A stretch of 5,610 nucleotides of DNA from Psychrobacter sp. (GCA_020024075.1 JAHHUJ010000148.1:1-5610); one strand, 5' to 3'. Numbered from the stretch's first letter, positions 1 through 5,526 are shown. A program made the numbers and translations. Notes: a model not told the origin generated them from the letters alone.

Positions 1-21
1 AAACGGGCACCTAAAGCGCCC
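1..21 (-). terminator. Probable intrinsic terminator of rsuA, cut by the window edge
   Basis: Read on the minus strand, GGGCGC pairs with GTGCCC (one G-U pair) across a five-base loop, and the transcript then runs into GTTT where the window ends. It lies 34 bases beyond the rsuA stop codon. The length of the T-tract cannot be judged because the sequence stops there. Confidence 0.55.
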
Positions 22-55
22 ATTTCAATAAAAAACTAACTAAACTTACTATCAA

Positions 56-760
56 TTAGAAGCTATTGACTTCATCTTCGGTCAAGAAGCGGCTTTCCCC
101 CTTCTCCAGACCTTCTAAAGTGATGCCACCAATACTGGCACGGTGCAGCTCGATAACTTTATTGCCGAAGTAGCCCATCATCCGTTTTACCTGATGATAT
201 TTGCCTTCGGTTAAGATAAGACGAGCATGAGTCTCATCGATAAACTCCAACGTTGCTGGTTTGGTCGGCTCATAATCACCATCTAATAAGATACCTTGAG
301 CTACTTTCTTAATCGCATGAGCTTGCTCTGCTTCATCCATGGGATCCGCTAGGGTCAGCTCATATACTTTTTCATGCAAATGACGCGGACTGGTCACACG
401 ATGTAGCCAGCTGCCGTCATCACTTAACAGCAACGCCCCTGTGGTATCGACATCTAAACGACCCGCAATTCGCAAGCTACCCAGCTCAGGTATGGCGATA
501 AGTTCAGTCACTATGGGATACTCTTTCGGTTTTAGAGTACACTCAAAGCCTTCAGGCTTATACAGCAGTAAATAACGACTACCGGTGGCAACTGATAAAG
601 GTTCACCAGCCCACATCACTTCATCGTTGAGCACATCAACATGCACACTGCCATCTTTTACCACTTCATCATTGACCGTAATCTCACTGGCATGCAGCAC
701 TTTTTTGGCTTCTTTACGCGACAGCTCGGTGGCCTTACTGATAAATTTGTCTAATCGCAT
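56..760 (-). CDS. rsuA: 16S rRNA pseudouridine(516) synthase RsuA
   Basis: This enzyme isomerises uridine to pseudouridine in rRNA; RsuA of E. coli modifies U516 of 16S rRNA during small-subunit assembly in the cytoplasm. The 234-residue protein has an N-terminal S4 RNA-binding domain (about residues 1-45, starting MRLDKFIS) followed by the RsuA/RluB/E/F catalytic fold. The catalytic motif GRLDVDTTGALLL spans 100-112, with Asp103 as the expected nucleophile. KVYEL (131-135) and EGKYHQVKRMM (185-195) are further family motifs. Length decides the subfamily: RsuA is about 231 residues, whereas RluB and RluF are near 290 and RluE lacks the S4 domain. The ATG at 758-760 is preceded on its own strand by AAGGA (769-773) with eight bases between, a good ribosome-binding site. 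The gene is transcribed divergently from yigZ. The exact rRNA target is inferred from the family. Confidence 0.92.
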   Translation of the reverse strand: MRLDKFISKATELSRKEAKKVLHASEITVNDEVVKDGSVHVDVLNDEVMWAGEPLSVATGSRYLLLYKPEGFECTLKPKEYPIVTELIAIPELGSLRIAGRLDVDTTGALLLSDDGSWLHRVTSPRHLHEKVYELTLADPMDEAEQAHAIKKVAQGILLDGDYEPTKPATLEFIDETHARLILTEGKYHQVKRMMGYFGNKVIELHRASIGGITLEGLEKGESRFLTEDEVNSF

Positions 761-785
761 TTATGTTATCCTTGGCTTTATAACT

Positions 786-809
786 GATATAGTTGTGCTA
801 GATATAGTT
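786..809. repeat. Pair of 9-base direct repeats upstream of rsuA
   Basis: GATATAGTT occurs at 786-794 and again at 801-809, 15 bases apart, in the short AT-rich stretch just upstream of the rsuA ribosome-binding site. On the rsuA strand each copy reads AACTATATC. This is what the sequence shows; a role as a -10 element or protein site is only a guess. Confidence 0.5.
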
Positions 810-932
810 AGGTTATATATACCTTTGCTTAAATGAAACTGTACCGGGTTATAAATATTTTTGTGTTACTACAGATGTAGATTGTATGGTGACCAGTTTA
901 CCACACCCACTGTCTGTCCGATTGATGACTTT

Positions 933-1010
933 TTTTAATCCCGTACTTTTTGTTCCGCTCCTTTTTAATACCGGTCTCTTTTAATACCAGTTCTGTTTAA
1001 TAAGAGTTAG
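933..1010 (+). repeat. Degenerate ~16-base tandem repeat, five units, forming the yigZ leader
   Basis: Five adjacent units can be aligned, beginning at 933, 947, 963, 979 and 995. The third and fourth, TTTTAATACCGGTCTC and TTTTAATACCAGTTCT, match at 12 of 16 positions. The first (14 bases, TTTTAATCCCGTAC) and second (TTTTTGTTCCGCTCCT) are weaker. The fifth, GTTTAATAAGAGTTAG, carries the AAGAG ribosome-binding site (1002-1006), nine bases before the yigZ ATG. The period across the last four units is exactly 16. The unit boundaries are my alignment by eye. Confidence 0.65.
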
Positions 1011-1015
1011 ATTTT

Positions 1016-1633
1016 ATGACTTATCAAACTTTAGCCGCCCCTGTTACTGCCCGACTTGACATCAAGAAGTCAGAATTTATCACTTATGCCTATCCGGTAC
1101 ACAGCCGTGAAAAAGCCATGTTTCACGTGGAACAATTACGTGAAAAGTATCCTGATGCGCGTCACCATTGTTGGGCCTATATTATTGGTGACCCCAATAA
1201 CACCACCAGTGCCGGCTTTGATGATGACGGTGAACCCAATGGCACTGCAGGTCGCCCTATCCTAAATGTGTTGCAGCACAAAAGTATTGGCAATGTCATT
1301 ATCATCGTCGTGCGTTACTTCGGTGGTATCAAATTAGGGGCTGGCGGTTTGACCCGAGCTTATGCCGGCTCCGCACAGGCTGCGGTAGATGAAATGGTGC
1401 TGACCCCTTATATACCGATGGCTGAAGTGCAAGTCGAAGCAGATTTTGCCAACGAATCACAAGTGCGTTATGTGGTGGAAGACATGGGTGGTGAGATTGG
1501 CGAGGTCACTTATAGTAAAGCGGTGACCCTAACCGTTAGCCTGCCTGAAGCTGAAATAGAAACGCTCAAAGAAAGACTGGGAATGGACGGCACAGTGCTT
1601 GAGCCACCACAAAATGAGACGGATGAGGATTAA
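1016..1633 (+). CDS. yigZ: YigZ family protein (IMPACT/UPF0029 with C-terminal DUF1949)
   Basis: The 205-residue protein matches E. coli YigZ in length (about 204). The N-terminal UPF0029 (IMPACT) domain covers roughly 15-125 and carries the family signatures: HHCWAY at 50-55, DDDGEPNGTAGRPIL at 69-83 and RYFGGIKLGAGGLTRAY at 100-116. The C-terminal part, about 135-195, fits the ferredoxin-like DUF1949 domain. Eukaryotic IMPACT acts on translational control through GCN1/GCN2. The bacterial role is not well settled; nucleic-acid or nucleotide binding has been suggested from structure. The protein has no signal peptide or membrane segment, so it should be cytoplasmic. The ATG follows AAGAG with nine bases between. 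The gene diverges from rsuA and is followed by its own hairpin terminator, so it is probably monocistronic. The family is sure; the biochemical role is not. Confidence 0.93.
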   Translation: MTYQTLAAPVTARLDIKKSEFITYAYPVHSREKAMFHVEQLREKYPDARHHCWAYIIGDPNNTTSAGFDDDGEPNGTAGRPILNVLQHKSIGNVIIIVVRYFGGIKLGAGGLTRAYAGSAQAAVDEMVLTPYIPMAEVQVEADFANESQVRYVVEDMGGEIGEVTYSKAVTLTVSLPEAEIETLKERLGMDGTVLEPPQNETDED

Positions 1634-1654
1634 CATAATATAACAAATCTCAGT

Positions 1655-1686
1655 AACCAACCGTTCACTGAAAATAGTTGGTTTTT
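1655..1686 (+). terminator. Probable intrinsic terminator after yigZ
   Basis: AACCAAC (1655-1661) pairs perfectly with GTTGGTT (1677-1683) over a 15-base loop, and the stem runs directly into TTT and then a T-rich stretch. It begins 21 bases after the yigZ stop. The stem is GC-poor, so termination may be partial. Confidence 0.65.
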
Positions 1687-1711
1687 GGTTATTTTGAGTC
1701 CATCATAAGGG

Positions 1712-1761
1712 CATTAAACTAATAACTTTAAGCCTAATAGCTTTAACCTTAATAATAAGAG
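1712..1761 (+). repeat. Degenerate 14-15-base tandem repeat ending in the yheT ribosome-binding site
   Basis: Three adjacent units read CATTAAACTAATAA (1712-1725), CTTTAAGCCTAATAG (1726-1740) and CTTTAACCTTAATAA (1741-1755). The third runs into TAAGAG, so that AATAAGAG (1754-1761) lies nine bases before the ATG at 1771. The same octamer at the same distance precedes yigZ. The period between the second and third units is exactly 15. Confidence 0.65.
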
Positions 1762-1770
1762 CAATACCTT

Positions 1771-2904
1771 ATGCTGTCTCAGTTAAAACAAAAACTAACC
1801 CCTAAATCAAAAGCCACCTTTGACTCCCCTAAAGACAACTCAAATACTACCAATAAAGCCAACTCTCAGACTAAAGTCAGCACAAATAACACCGAAGGGG
1901 CCAGCTTTACGCCAACCCCTTTCAATCCCCCTTTTTGGCTAACCAATCCACACCTACAGACTATTTTGCCTAAGTTTTTTGCCCCAAAAGCACCAAGTTA
2001 TAGACGCGAAATCATCCGCGACTCACTTGATGAAAGCGATGTGGCTTATGACTTTTATGATGCCCATCCGGTAGATAGTAGTCAGAGTCAGGGGCAACTG
2101 GAACAAACCCCGTTAATAGTGCTATTTCATGGTATGGAGGGCAGCAGTGACAGCCACTATGCCCGCGCTTTGGCACATCAAATCCACGCTCAAGGCTGGC
2201 ATTTCGTGGTGGCTCACTTCCGTAGCTGTGGCGGCATTCCTGCCAGCGGCCGCGTATTTTACAACGCAGGTGATACCGCGGAAGTACACCATATGCTACA
2301 AACGCTAAGCCAAAAATATAAGAACATCTATGCCGTTGGCGTGTCACTTGGCGGCAATGCTTTAGCAAAATATATGGGTGAATATGCTGCCGAGGTATGC
2401 TGTAAAGGCGCTGTGGCCATCTCCTCTCCGGTAGATATGTCGTCAGCAGCAATGAGCATGCAAAGCTTCTTAGGTCAAAGGATTTATACCCCATACCTGC
2501 TCAATCCCATTATCAAAAAAGCGTTGAAAAACGAAATCAGTGATGAAGAAGTTGAGACCATAAAAAAAGTCGATCGTATCAGCGACTTCGATCACATCTT
2601 TACCGCTCCCCGCCATGGCTACCGCTCAAATAACGATTATTATCGCCGTGCTTCTGCCCTGCCTTATCTAGTCGATGTGGTAAAACCGCTGCTATTAATC
2701 AGCGCCATGGACGATCCCTTTATTGGCTTTACTGCCACCAAAGAAGATGTCTCCGAGTCGGTTACCCTCATCGACACCGATCATGGCGGTCATATCGGTT
2801 ATCTACGCTATCTGGCAGATCAGAAGAAGTTCGACATTAACTGGATTCCTGAAACCGTAGTGAGCTATTTCAAATTTATTGGTATAGCGAGCCAAATTGA
2901 GTAA
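1771..2904 (+). CDS. yheT: YheT-type alpha/beta hydrolase
   Basis: This is a predicted serine hydrolase of the YheT/ABHD1-3 group (COG0429), probably an esterase or lipase-like enzyme; the natural substrate is unknown. Family landmarks appear in order: NPHLQTILP (59-67); the oxyanion-region motif HGMEGSSDSHYA (120-131); HFRSCGG (149-155); the nucleophile elbow GVSLGGN with Ser192; ITS-like ISSPVD (217-222); HGYRSNNDYYRRASALP (282-298); the acid in AMDDPF (Asp314 or Asp315); and GGHIGYL with His341 as the likely base. The protein has 377 residues against about 340 in E. coli. The difference is a hydrophilic Asn/Thr/Ser/Lys-rich N-terminal extension of some 30-45 residues with no signal peptide. 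No other ATG occurs before residue 122, and AAGAG sits nine bases before the chosen ATG. No terminator separates it from the next gene 98 bases on, so co-transcription is possible. Confidence 0.88.
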   Translation: MLSQLKQKLTPKSKATFDSPKDNSNTTNKANSQTKVSTNNTEGASFTPTPFNPPFWLTNPHLQTILPKFFAPKAPSYRREIIRDSLDESDVAYDFYDAHPVDSSQSQGQLEQTPLIVLFHGMEGSSDSHYARALAHQIHAQGWHFVVAHFRSCGGIPASGRVFYNAGDTAEVHHMLQTLSQKYKNIYAVGVSLGGNALAKYMGEYAAEVCCKGAVAISSPVDMSSAAMSMQSFLGQRIYTPYLLNPIIKKALKNEISDEEVETIKKVDRISDFDHIFTAPRHGYRSNNDYYRRASALPYLVDVVKPLLLISAMDDPFIGFTATKEDVSESVTLIDTDHGGHIGYLRYLADQKKFDINWIPETVVSYFKFIGIASQIE

Positions 2905-3002
2905 CAGTAATCATCTGTGACGGTCTAGGCACGTCTGCTGCTTTGCAATAAAAGCTATTTTCAGCATAATCGATGGCCTAATCTAATTTTTGAGACTGTT
3001 AT

Positions 3003-3545
3003 ATGTACCCTTTTTATCGTTATACCAAGTCTATTGTCAAAGCGATTTCTGCTTATAAAAAAGGCGATACGGTTGATCTTACTGATACCGCAGAGATGAT
3101 ATTCCGTTGCAGCTTAACCGATATCGACAACTTCCTTGAGATGAATAATGGCCGCGTGTTAACCCTATATGACTTCGGCCGCACCGATTTTGCCATTCGT
3201 TCTGGACTGGGTAAAGAACTACTCAAAAACCGCTGGGGCCTAGTAGTCGCCGGCAGTACCATTCAATATCGTAAGCGCATCCGTGCTTTCGATCTGGTCA
3301 CCATTAAGACCCGTATCGCCGCCATTGATGAGCGCTGGATCTATGTGGAGCAGTCTATGTGGGTGAAAGGTAAGCCTTGCTCTACCGTTTTATTGCGTAC
3401 CGGTATTACTAAAGGGGGACGCGTGGTCGAAACCCAAAAGGTACTTGAGGCGTTGAGTAAGCCTGACTGGGATATGCCGCCCGCAGGCTATGTAGCAGAA
3501 TGGATTGAAAGTGACTCTGATCGCCCTTGGCCGCCGAAGGGCTAA
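3003..3545 (+). CDS. Acyl-CoA thioesterase-like protein, hotdog (4HBT) fold, THEM6-like
   Basis: The 180-residue protein resembles the thioesterase-like branch of the hotdog superfamily that includes THEM6 and many small proteobacterial proteins. The diagnostic stretch is LTDIDNFLEMNNGRVL (38-53), where the family has a D-x-D-x(4)-HMNN-like motif. YDFGRTDFAIRSG (56-68) follows, then VAGSTIQYRKRIRAFD (82-97), the central strand region of the fold. WIYVEQSMWVKGK (112-124) is the next strand pair. The usual His before MNN is Glu46 here. It has no signal peptide; residues 1-20 are basic and aromatic but not clearly membrane-spanning. The activity would be hydrolysis of acyl-thioesters, but no member close enough to name a substrate is recognisable. 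Its ribosome-binding site is weak (GAGA, 2992-2995, seven bases before ATG), which fits a downstream gene of an operon with yheT. A strong terminator follows. Confidence 0.78.
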   Translation: MYPFYRYTKSIVKAISAYKKGDTVDLTDTAEMIFRCSLTDIDNFLEMNNGRVLTLYDFGRTDFAIRSGLGKELLKNRWGLVVAGSTIQYRKRIRAFDLVTIKTRIAAIDERWIYVEQSMWVKGKPCSTVLLRTGITKGGRVVETQKVLEALSKPDWDMPPAGYVAEWIESDSDRPWPPKG

Positions 3546-3602
3546 CCCTAATTATCATATCCGTATCGCACTATCTGTATCCTACTCGGACTACTAAAAA
3601 GT

Positions 3603-3637
3603 GAGAGCTTATCATAGAGGGTATGCTCTCTTTTTTT
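3603..3637 (+). terminator. Strong intrinsic terminator after the thioesterase-like gene
   Basis: GAGAGC (3603-3608) pairs perfectly with GCTCTC (3625-3630), followed at once by seven T residues (3631-3637). A run of five A residues at 3596-3600 just before the stem would give weaker T-tract function on the opposite strand. It lies 58 bases after the stop codon at 3545. Confidence 0.85.
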
Positions 3638-3680
3638 GTGCTTAATATTGTGCTTAATTTTGTTATTAAACCTCTATGAT
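3611..3680. repeat. 10-base perfect inverted repeat linking the terminator loop to downstream DNA
   Basis: ATCATAGAGG (3611-3620) lies inside the loop of the terminator hairpin, and its exact reverse complement CCTCTATGAT is at 3671-3680. The interval between the arms is 50 bases. In any read-through RNA the second arm could pair with the terminator loop. Confidence 0.55.
3636..3671. repeat. 12-base tandem repeat, three units
   Basis: TTGTGCTTAATA (3636-3647) is followed without a gap by TTGTGCTTAATT (3648-3659), differing at the last base, and then by the more divergent TTGTTATTAAAC (3660-3671). The first unit begins in the T-tract of the thioesterase terminator. Confidence 0.7.
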
Positions 3681-3769
3681 TCAACTTCTATTGAACTGCC
3701 CGCCCCTTATAGAGATAGGGAAATCTAGCAAAATAGGTTAAAACAAAGCAGAGAAGTGTATCTGTCATA

Positions 3770-3781
3770 TAAGTATACTTA
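3770..3781. promoter_or_regulatory. 12-base perfect palindrome, possible operator
   Basis: TAAGTATACTTA is its own reverse complement. It lies about 200 bases upstream of the MATE start. The size and symmetry suit a dimeric repressor, but no regulator gene is in the window and the match could be chance in AT-rich DNA. Confidence 0.3.
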
Positions 3782-3793
3782 CAGCTCTATTAA

Positions 3794-3816
3794 AGACGAT
3801 ACAAGCTTTATCGTCT
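3794..3816. repeat. 8-base perfect inverted repeat with 7-base spacer upstream of the MATE gene
   Basis: AGACGATA (3794-3801) and TATCGTCT (3809-3816) are exact reverse complements around CAAGCTT. On the plus strand no T-tract follows, so it is not an ordinary terminator in that direction; on the minus strand TTTAAT follows, which is weak. It could be an operator, or a hairpin if transcription starts upstream of it. Confidence 0.6.
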
Positions 3817-3892
3817 ATGATAAACATTTATACTTAATTGACTCCCCATTATTCAGTGGGCGACGGCTTAGTGAGTTGTTAATGATTAATAA

Positions 3893-3921
3893 TTGCTACT
3901 GGCTAATGGCTAATGGCTAAT
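3893..3921 (+). promoter_or_regulatory. Tentative MATE promoter overlapping the 7-base repeats
   Basis: TTGCTA (3893-3898) matches four of six positions of the sigma-70 -35 box. After exactly 17 bases comes GCTAAT (3916-3921), which matches four of six of the -10 box. The spacer consists largely of GGCTAAT repeats. An alternative -10, CATAAT at 3943-3948, is a better hexamer but lacks a good -35. This is a weak call. Confidence 0.22.
3901..3921. repeat. Perfect 7-base tandem repeat, three units of GGCTAAT
   Basis: GGCTAAT occurs three times back to back (3901-3907, 3908-3914, 3915-3921). It is flanked by TGCTACT (3894-3900), a 5/7 match on the left, and by GGC plus a displaced CTAAT on the right. 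The array ends 59 bases before the MATE start codon, within the expected promoter region. Confidence 0.85.
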
Positions 3922-3967
3922 GGCGAGCTAATTTAACTGATTCATAATTAACAAGCCTATGATACAC

Positions 3968-3974
3968 GAGAGGA
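3968..3974 (+). promoter_or_regulatory. Ribosome-binding site that fixes the TTG start of the MATE gene
   Basis: GAGAGGA is a near-consensus Shine-Dalgarno sequence six bases before TTG at 3981. An in-frame stop (TGA, 3960-3962) closes the frame upstream, with no ATG or GTG between. The next ATG, at residue 22, would remove part of the conserved N-terminus. Confidence 0.8.
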
Positions 3975-3980
3975 AAGACA

Positions 3981-5489
3981 TTGAGTGACACCGCTTCTAC
4001 CGGCAAACAGCGTGACCTAACCGAAGGGTCGATTGCCAAAACAATGCTGTTATTTGCCCTACCAACCCTTGGATCATCGATACTACAGTCGTTAAACGGT
4101 TCAATCAACGCCGTCTGGGTAGGTCAATTCTTGGGTGAAGAAGCACTTGCGGCGACCGCGAATGGCAACATTTTGATGTTTATACTAATCTCTTTTGTTT
4201 TTGGTTTCGGTATGGCATCCACCATTTTGATCGGCCAAGCCATGGGCCAACGTGACCATAATAGAGTTAAGCGCACCCTCGGAACCGCATTGGGCAGTAT
4301 CATTCCAATAAGCGTATTGCTGGCAGTTGTCGGCTGGATATTCTCGCCGCTGTTGTTAGAGCTATTAGGGACACCAGTCAGTGCTTTTGACATGGCTTTG
4401 ACTTATTTGCGCATGATTTTTATGGCGATGCCAGTTACTCTCACTTTTACTTTGATGACAATGGCGCTACGCGGAACAGGTGATTCTACAACCCCGCTTT
4501 GGTTTATAGCCTTGTCGGTAGTAATAGATTTGATTTTGACACCGATACTTATTACTGGTCTAGGACCGTTCCCTGAGTGGGGTATCTTTGGCTCAGCCTT
4601 TGCAACCGCGATGGCCAACACCGCAGCACTTATTGGTATGGGCATTACTTTATATCTGCGTGGGTCTGTCTTAACACTCAATAAATCACAGCTGCACTAT
4701 TTGCGGCCCGATCTAAATATCCTCTCCACAATGATTTCTAAAGGGTTGCCAATGGGGCTACAAATGGTAGTCATCTCCTCAGCCGCCTTAACCATGCTAG
4801 CGTTAATTAACCGCGAAGGCGTTCAGACCACTGCCGCCTATAGTGCAACCCAGCAACTTTGGACCTACGTGCAGATGCCAGCTATGGCGCTAAGTGCTGC
4901 AGCCAGTGCGATGGTTGCCCAGAACATCGGGGCCAATCAGTGGGATAGAGTGTCAGCTATCACCCGTTGGGGACTTATTTTTAATGTGATATTGACAGGA
5001 TTTCTGATTGGGGTCTTAACCATTTTTGATGAAGCTGCCTTAGGCCTGTTCCTTGGTAGCGACAGTCCAGCTGTGGCCATTGGTCGTCATATTCAGCTTA
5101 TGGCAACATGGGGTTTCTTATTCTTTGGAGTAGCACAGGTACTGTTCGGGACTATGCGGGCGAATGGCTATGTAATTTGGCCCTTGATGGTTATGGTAAT
5201 CTCTATGTATCCAGTGCGTTTGGGTTTTGCTTTTGGCTTATATCCAAGTCTTGGCGCCGATGCACTTTGGTTATCATTCCCAGCCGGTATGGTGGCGACT
5301 GCGCTTATGGGAGCTGGACTATATCTACATGGTAAATGGCGCAAAGGTAAGGTATTACCTCCCAAAGAAGCTGCTCAACAAAGTGAAGAATATCGTGCTC
5401 AAGGCAGCTGTAGTCCGTCTTGTAGTGATATTGTGCCGACTACTTCTTGGGAGCGCTCAGAGGAGCGGGATGCTGCTGGTCGTTCTTGA
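3981..5489 (+). CDS. MATE family multidrug/cation efflux transporter
   Basis: This is a 502-residue inner-membrane antiporter of the MATE family, which exports drugs or other organic cations in exchange for protons or sodium. The family opening DLTEGSIAKTMLLFALPT (12-29) leads into TM1. Twelve hydrophobic segments can be traced: about 23-45, 57-78, 99-122, 137-160, 173-193, 201-226, 250-277, 285-312, 326-348, 370-392, 397-420 and 427-450. Both halves show family motifs: LRGTGDSTTPLW (163-174) in the first, and AAYSATQQL (285-293) with MPAMALSAAASAMVAQNIGA (299-318) in the second. At positions usually Asp, Asn and Asp in the N-lobe site I read Asn43, Asp183 and Thr187. A hydrophilic tail of about 50 residues (from 452) exceeds the usual end of the family. 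The start is TTG, set by GAGAGGA. The substrate cannot be told from sequence. The upstream spacer has possible operators but no adjacent regulator gene. Confidence 0.92.
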   Translation: MSDTASTGKQRDLTEGSIAKTMLLFALPTLGSSILQSLNGSINAVWVGQFLGEEALAATANGNILMFILISFVFGFGMASTILIGQAMGQRDHNRVKRTLGTALGSIIPISVLLAVVGWIFSPLLLELLGTPVSAFDMALTYLRMIFMAMPVTLTFTLMTMALRGTGDSTTPLWFIALSVVIDLILTPILITGLGPFPEWGIFGSAFATAMANTAALIGMGITLYLRGSVLTLNKSQLHYLRPDLNILSTMISKGLPMGLQMVVISSAALTMLALINREGVQTTAAYSATQQLWTYVQMPAMALSAAASAMVAQNIGANQWDRVSAITRWGLIFNVILTGFLIGVLTIFDEAALGLFLGSDSPAVAIGRHIQLMATWGFLFFGVAQVLFGTMRANGYVIWPLMVMVISMYPVRLGFAFGLYPSLGADALWLSFPAGMVATALMGAGLYLHGKWRKGKVLPPKEAAQQSEEYRAQGSCSPSCSDIVPTTSWERSEERDAAGRS

Positions 5490-5526
5490 TTGGATGCATA
5501 TATAAGCTGGATTTACTCTTCAACGC

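Larger units (their letters stand above)
3546..3980. other. 435-base spacer before the MATE gene: no gene, many short structures
   Basis: I see no convincing gene here. The longest plausible plus-strand reading I found is a 21-codon frame from 3676 with no ribosome-binding site. The stretch holds the thioesterase terminator, a 12-base tandem repeat, a 7-base tandem repeat, several inverted repeats listed separately, and TTCAA...TTGAA arms at 3680-3684 and 3691-3695. CCCT(T)AT at 3704-3710 can fold on ATAGGG at 3715-3720. It is the most structured non-coding segment in the window and must contain the MATE promoter. Confidence 0.7.

Noticed and set aside
585..836. Plus-strand 83-codon reading frame
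   Set aside because: It lies mostly antisense to rsuA, has Ser/Thr-rich sequence typical of a shadow frame, and shows no family resemblance.
2012..2494. Minus-strand 160-codon reading frame inside the yheT gene
   Set aside because: It is antisense to a well-supported hydrolase gene, and its composition (many Arg, His, Cys, Tyr) is that of a shadow frame.
3676..3741. 21-codon plus-strand frame in the pre-MATE spacer
   Set aside because: No Shine-Dalgarno sequence precedes it, it starts inside an inverted-repeat arm, and the peptide has no distinctive feature.
3901..3921. Heptamer array considered as a CRISPR or integration site
   Set aside because: The units are only 7 bases with no spacers between them and no nearby cas or integrase gene, so it is a simple tandem repeat.
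3958..3963. TATGAT as the -10 box of the MATE gene
   Set aside because: It matches five of six consensus bases, but transcription would then begin within the ribosome-binding site at 3968-3974.
5227..5505. Plus-strand 92-codon frame overlapping the end of the MATE gene
   Set aside because: The MATE frame carries TM11-TM12 here with sensible hydrophobic sequence. The alternative has no recognisable domain and no good ribosome-binding site. I kept only the question of the odd C-terminal tail.
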